Origin: Saltatorellus ferox
Lineage (GTDB): Bacteria; Planctomycetota; UBA1135; GCA-002686595
Direction: 5' to 3'
Length of the DNA: 64,000 nt
NCBI GenBank assembly: GCA_007751475.1
Contig: CP036434.1
Location: 7,631,524-7,695,523 of the forward strand
Every line of letters begins with the position of its first letter. The stretch's first letter is position 1. This document shows, piece by piece, positions 62,812-64,000 of the stretch. The position numbers were made by a program, and so were the translations under genes. The notes beneath the pieces were generated by a model. It made no database searches. It worked only from the letters and a program-made list of their open reading frames with translations, and was not told where the DNA came from.

Positions 62812-62970
62812 ATGGCTAGGAATTCCAAGCGGGGTCGCGCAGTGACGCGCCGCCCCGCCCGACATGGGGTGCTCCCACGGTCAGAGCTGCGCGACGATCA
62901 GATCGGCGTCTGAGAGATCCTGCGCGAGGGCTCCGTGGAGGTCCCCGCAGGCGGCCGCGTTCGCCTGTAG
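62812..62970 (+). repeat. Dispersed repeat, copy F
   Basis: Identical to copy E over 159 bases. The two copies flank a unit of about 1.04 kb with two minus-strand frames, so the unit could be lost or gained by homologous recombination. Confidence 0.9.
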
Positions 62971-63436
62971 GAGTAGAGAACATGGGAGGCTCTGGCTCGA
63001 GGCGCATCCGCGTAGGCGGATGCCCCAAGGGCATCGAAAGATGAGCACGATGGAATTCTTGCTCAGGCTGTGAAAGCTGGCCGCGATGGCGGCGGAAGCT
63101 GTTGCGCGCGTCTTCAACGAAGAGAACCAGGGGCAGGAGCTGAATGGTCTCTGGGGGCGCGAAAGAGGAGAACTGAAAGAACCGCCCGAGTCTCCGCTCG
63201 TGGGCGAGGGCTTCTCCGCCGTACGTGATTCCCTCCGGATCGGCGCTTCGGATGCGGGCATCCTTGTCGCTGGATGATCCCACGCTCGGTGCCGCGCTCT
63301 GGATACTGCGCAGTTTCCAGAGGGCTTCGGTGTCGGCGGCATTCTCGCCGATGGCTCGCTTCAACGACGCGAGGAGGCCATCTCCAATCACCGCCCTTTC
63401 CAGCCAGACCCCGGCCGTGCTTGAGGGCGCCCCGCG
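62971..63436. other. Gap without a supportable gene
   Basis: A minus-strand frame from 63391 runs through this stretch into repeat F but has no family features or clear ribosome binding site. I see no RNA gene or terminator here. Confidence 0.5.
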
Positions 63437-64000
63437 CTACCGGTTCGTGAGCCGGAACGTGATGGGCACGAAGACCCGGTCGGACGTTGCTGCACCCGTC
63501 GGGCTCTTGGCCGGGGTGAAGCGCCAGCGCTTTACCGCTTTCAGGGCCTCGTCATCCAGGAGCGCGTGGCCGCTCGACTTCGAGACCACCGCGCGCTCGA
63601 CCTTGCCGTCGGCGCCCACCGTCACCTCCAGCTCGGTCGTGCCCTCCATCTTCGCGGCGCGCGCGCGGCGGGGATAGATGGGGGCTCGGTTGCCGCTGCC
63701 CTTCGGCTCGGCGCGGCTCACGACGCCTGACTGTCCCTCCCTTTCGACGGGGCCTTCGGGGAGCTCGGGGAGAGGGACGTCCTTTGGAGGAGGGAGCACG
63801 GGATCAGGGATCTTCACCGGCTCGGGCGGCGGTGGTTCCTCTTCGAGAGGAGGCGGCGGGAGCTCGACCGGCGGCTCGATCGGCTTCGGCTCGTTCTCCG
63901 GCGGGGGTTCCTGCGGGGGCTCGGGGAGAAGAGGCTCGGGCGGCTGGATGGGCGGCGGCTCGGAGCGCGGCTCGCGCTCGAACTCCACCGGCTCCACGTC
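63437..64000 (-). CDS. TonB-family protein, 5' part beyond window
   Basis: The frame is open to the right edge; the visible part has about 188 residues. It has a long Pro/Glu-rich stretch (PPPIQPPEPLLPEPPQEPPP and similar) that would span the periplasm, then a TonB C-terminal domain: NRAPIYPRRARAAKMEGTTELEVTVGADGKVERAVVSKSSGHALLDDEALKAVKRWRFTPA. The YPRRARAAKMEGT and ALLDDEALKAVKRWRF strings are typical. The N-terminal membrane helix must lie beyond 64000. TonB passes energy from the inner membrane to outer-membrane transporters, so the organism should have an outer membrane. Confidence 0.9.
   Translation of the reverse strand, partial: DVEPVEFEREPRSEPPPIQPPEPLLPEPPQEPPPENEPKPIEPPVELPPPPLEEEPPPPEPVKIPDPVLPPPKDVPLPELPEGPVEREGQSGVVSRAEPKGSGNRAPIYPRRARAAKMEGTTELEVTVGADGKVERAVVSKSSGHALLDDEALKAVKRWRFTPAKSPTGAATSDRVFVPITFRLTNR

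Noticed and set aside
44212..62970. Classical integron cassette array
   Set aside because: The repeats lack GTTRRRY and RYYYAAC core sites, gene directions are mixed and there is no integrase gene in the window. A cassette-like system remains open and is listed as a finding.
62816..63391. 191-codon minus-strand frame ending in repeat F
   Set aside because: No family features, no ribosome binding site, and its end is repeat sequence; not strong enough to call a gene.
1..64000. tRNA, rRNA or riboswitch genes
   Set aside because: I looked for CCA-ended cloverleaf patterns, rRNA-like conserved strings and common riboswitch cores by eye and found none; a covariance-model search would be needed to be certain.

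Overview
The window is a GC-rich bacterial chromosome segment and most resembles a planctomycete. The evidence is an ECF-type sigma factor divergent from a membrane-anchored kinase with a TPR-like tail, a second sigma factor fused to a membrane segment and surface domains, and a C-terminal domain (in the protein at 41331-43499, with a remnant at 60311-60376) that I associate with secreted planctomycete proteins. The assignment is inference; there is no rRNA gene or other phylogenetic marker.

Layout. 1-10.1 kb is core-like: a partial secreted protein, a membrane-anchored cyclophilin, a cluster of eight parS sites beside parB (six of them at an exact 46-bp period), a membrane protein, a metallophosphoesterase, an HPr-domain protein, a group-2 type sigma-70 factor, hemW and a DUF427 protein. 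No parA is present. 10.1-36.1 kb is a nonribosomal peptide gene cluster. 36.2-43.5 kb has an AAA_14/DUF4143 ATPase, the sigma/kinase pair and a secreted beta-lactamase-fold protein with bacterial tandem repeats. 43.5-63.4 kb is an accessory region full of broken genes: an IS256-family and an IS21-family element (the latter splitting a sigma-fusion gene), toxin/immunity-like genes, a truncated AbiE-like pair, a rhomboid pseudoprotease, and six copies of a dispersed repeat that separates single-gene units. The window ends inside a TonB-family gene.

The peptide cluster. Three assembly-line proteins read C-A-T-E (17405-23089), C-A-T-E (12802-17412) and C-T-TE (23199-25811). The first A domain is interrupted between motifs A8 and A9 by about 340 residues holding a Cys4 ribbon, an SGGKDS PP-loop and a further CxxC, which is the layout of N-acetyl-sugar amidotransferases and of tRNA thiolation enzymes. 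Its hand-read specificity code (DLTKVGEVGK) points to Asn. The last protein has no A domain, a GGTS carrier site and a thioesterase with Cys in place of the usual Ser. A ligase, acyl-ACP dehydrogenase and ACP trio resembling the PltF/PltE/PltL pyrrole-starter set, an Sfp-type transferase, two glycosyltransferases and a Wzm/Wzt-like exporter suggest a short, N-acylated, D-residue-containing, glycosylated product. The PP-loop-interrupted A domain is the strongest candidate for an undescribed system.
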